The notes under the pieces: model-generated
The model's input: only the letters and a program-made list of their open reading frames with translations
Databases searched by the model: none
What the model was told of the DNA's origin: nothing
Origin: Gammaproteobacteria bacterium
GTDB taxonomy: Bacteria; Pseudomonadota; Gammaproteobacteria; Pseudomonadales; Azotimanducaceae
Direction of reading: 5' to 3'
NCBI GenBank assembly: GCA_020832085.1
Contig: JAFIFJ010000053.1
Span: 1-34,360 of the forward strand
DNA length: 34,360 nt
Shown: in pieces, positions 34,151-34,360 of the stretch
Position numbering within the stretch: position 1 is the stretch's first letter
How the letters are laid out: each line of letters begins with the position of its first letter
Made by a program: the position numbers and the translations under genes

Positions 34151-34360
34151 TGTGGGAGTTCGCCAAGAACTTTCGTTCACGCTGCCGCGGAAGAAACTTG
34201 CGATGCGCTGACTGTGGGTGCATTTCGTCTGGCCTGTTTCGCCTGGAGCGAAACAGGTCGCGCAGCGCCCGCAGGGTGAGCGCCATGGACGGCGCTCAAC
34301 AGCGAAATGCGTCGCACGCAGTGCGCCGCGAAGCGGGGCGCGCCATGGATGGCGCGCAAC
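34151..34360 (+). repeat. Composite repeat element, truncated by the window end
   Basis: Starts TGTGGGAGTTCGCC and runs through a 60-base block related to 238-294 and, reversed, 16320-16383. Then come the hairpin CCTGTTTCGC/GCGAAACAGG around CTGGA (34233-34257), a GCGCCATGGACGGCGC palindrome, and finally 57 bases (34304-34360) that are the exact reverse complement of 16242-16298. The identity reaches the last base of the window, so the element continues beyond it. Confidence 0.8.

Overview
The window comes from a high-GC gammaproteobacterial chromosome (roughly two-thirds G+C by eye). Gene families such as a CopL-like copper leader protein, a DUF6491-type lipoprotein, a stand-alone FMN glutamate synthase and a GCS2/RimK cluster point towards the Xanthomonadales, Nevskiales or Chromatiales side of the class. 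This placement is an inference from gene content. Thirty protein genes can be supported. I saw no tRNA, rRNA, CRISPR array, intact transposase or phage gene.

Layout: 1-374 is a repeat cluster. 375-5551 holds an enoyl-CoA hydratase-fold protein with both classical catalytic Glu replaced, a divergent GPH-type symporter, and a two-gene unit of an enolase-superfamily enzyme followed by an FMN glutamate synthase-like protein. 5789-9429 is a copper-handling operon: CopL-like protein, TolC-type lipoprotein with a histidine-rich tail, two-domain multicopper oxidase. 9526-12558 holds an M13 metallopeptidase lipoprotein and a DMT exporter. 12683-17759 holds a D-aminoacylase-type amidohydrolase with a co-transcribed SDR, a VOC protein, a second SDR and a SYLF-domain protein. 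18001-22237 is a four-gene overlapping cluster: C39-like peptidase, RLAN/RimK ATP-grasp ligase, GCS2 carboxylate-amine ligase, N-formylglutamate amidohydrolase-like protein. Directly upstream and on the same strand lies a complete polyamine-type ABC importer (22358-26214). 26561-30353 is housekeeping and accessory: CinA-N domain protein, lipoprotein, DksA/TraR zinc finger protein, pyroglutamyl peptidase, O-methyltransferase, pterin carbinolamine dehydratase. 30501-33967 is PEP carboxylase coupled to an SDR.

Two things stand out. The first is the ligase cluster at 18001-22237, whose enzymes are those expected for ATP-dependent synthesis and trimming of an unknown peptide or amide metabolite, sitting next to a polyamine importer. 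The second is a family of short intergenic elements, all starting TGTGGGA and ending GAT around a hairpin. I count nine units. Their stems differ between copies but remain paired, while loop size and sequence are conserved. They occur singly, as inverted pairs and inside composites of about 150-210 bp (1-347, 15982-16383, 26408-26560, 34151 to the window end). This matches a REP/BIME-like or MITE-like family whose mobilising enzyme is not in the window.
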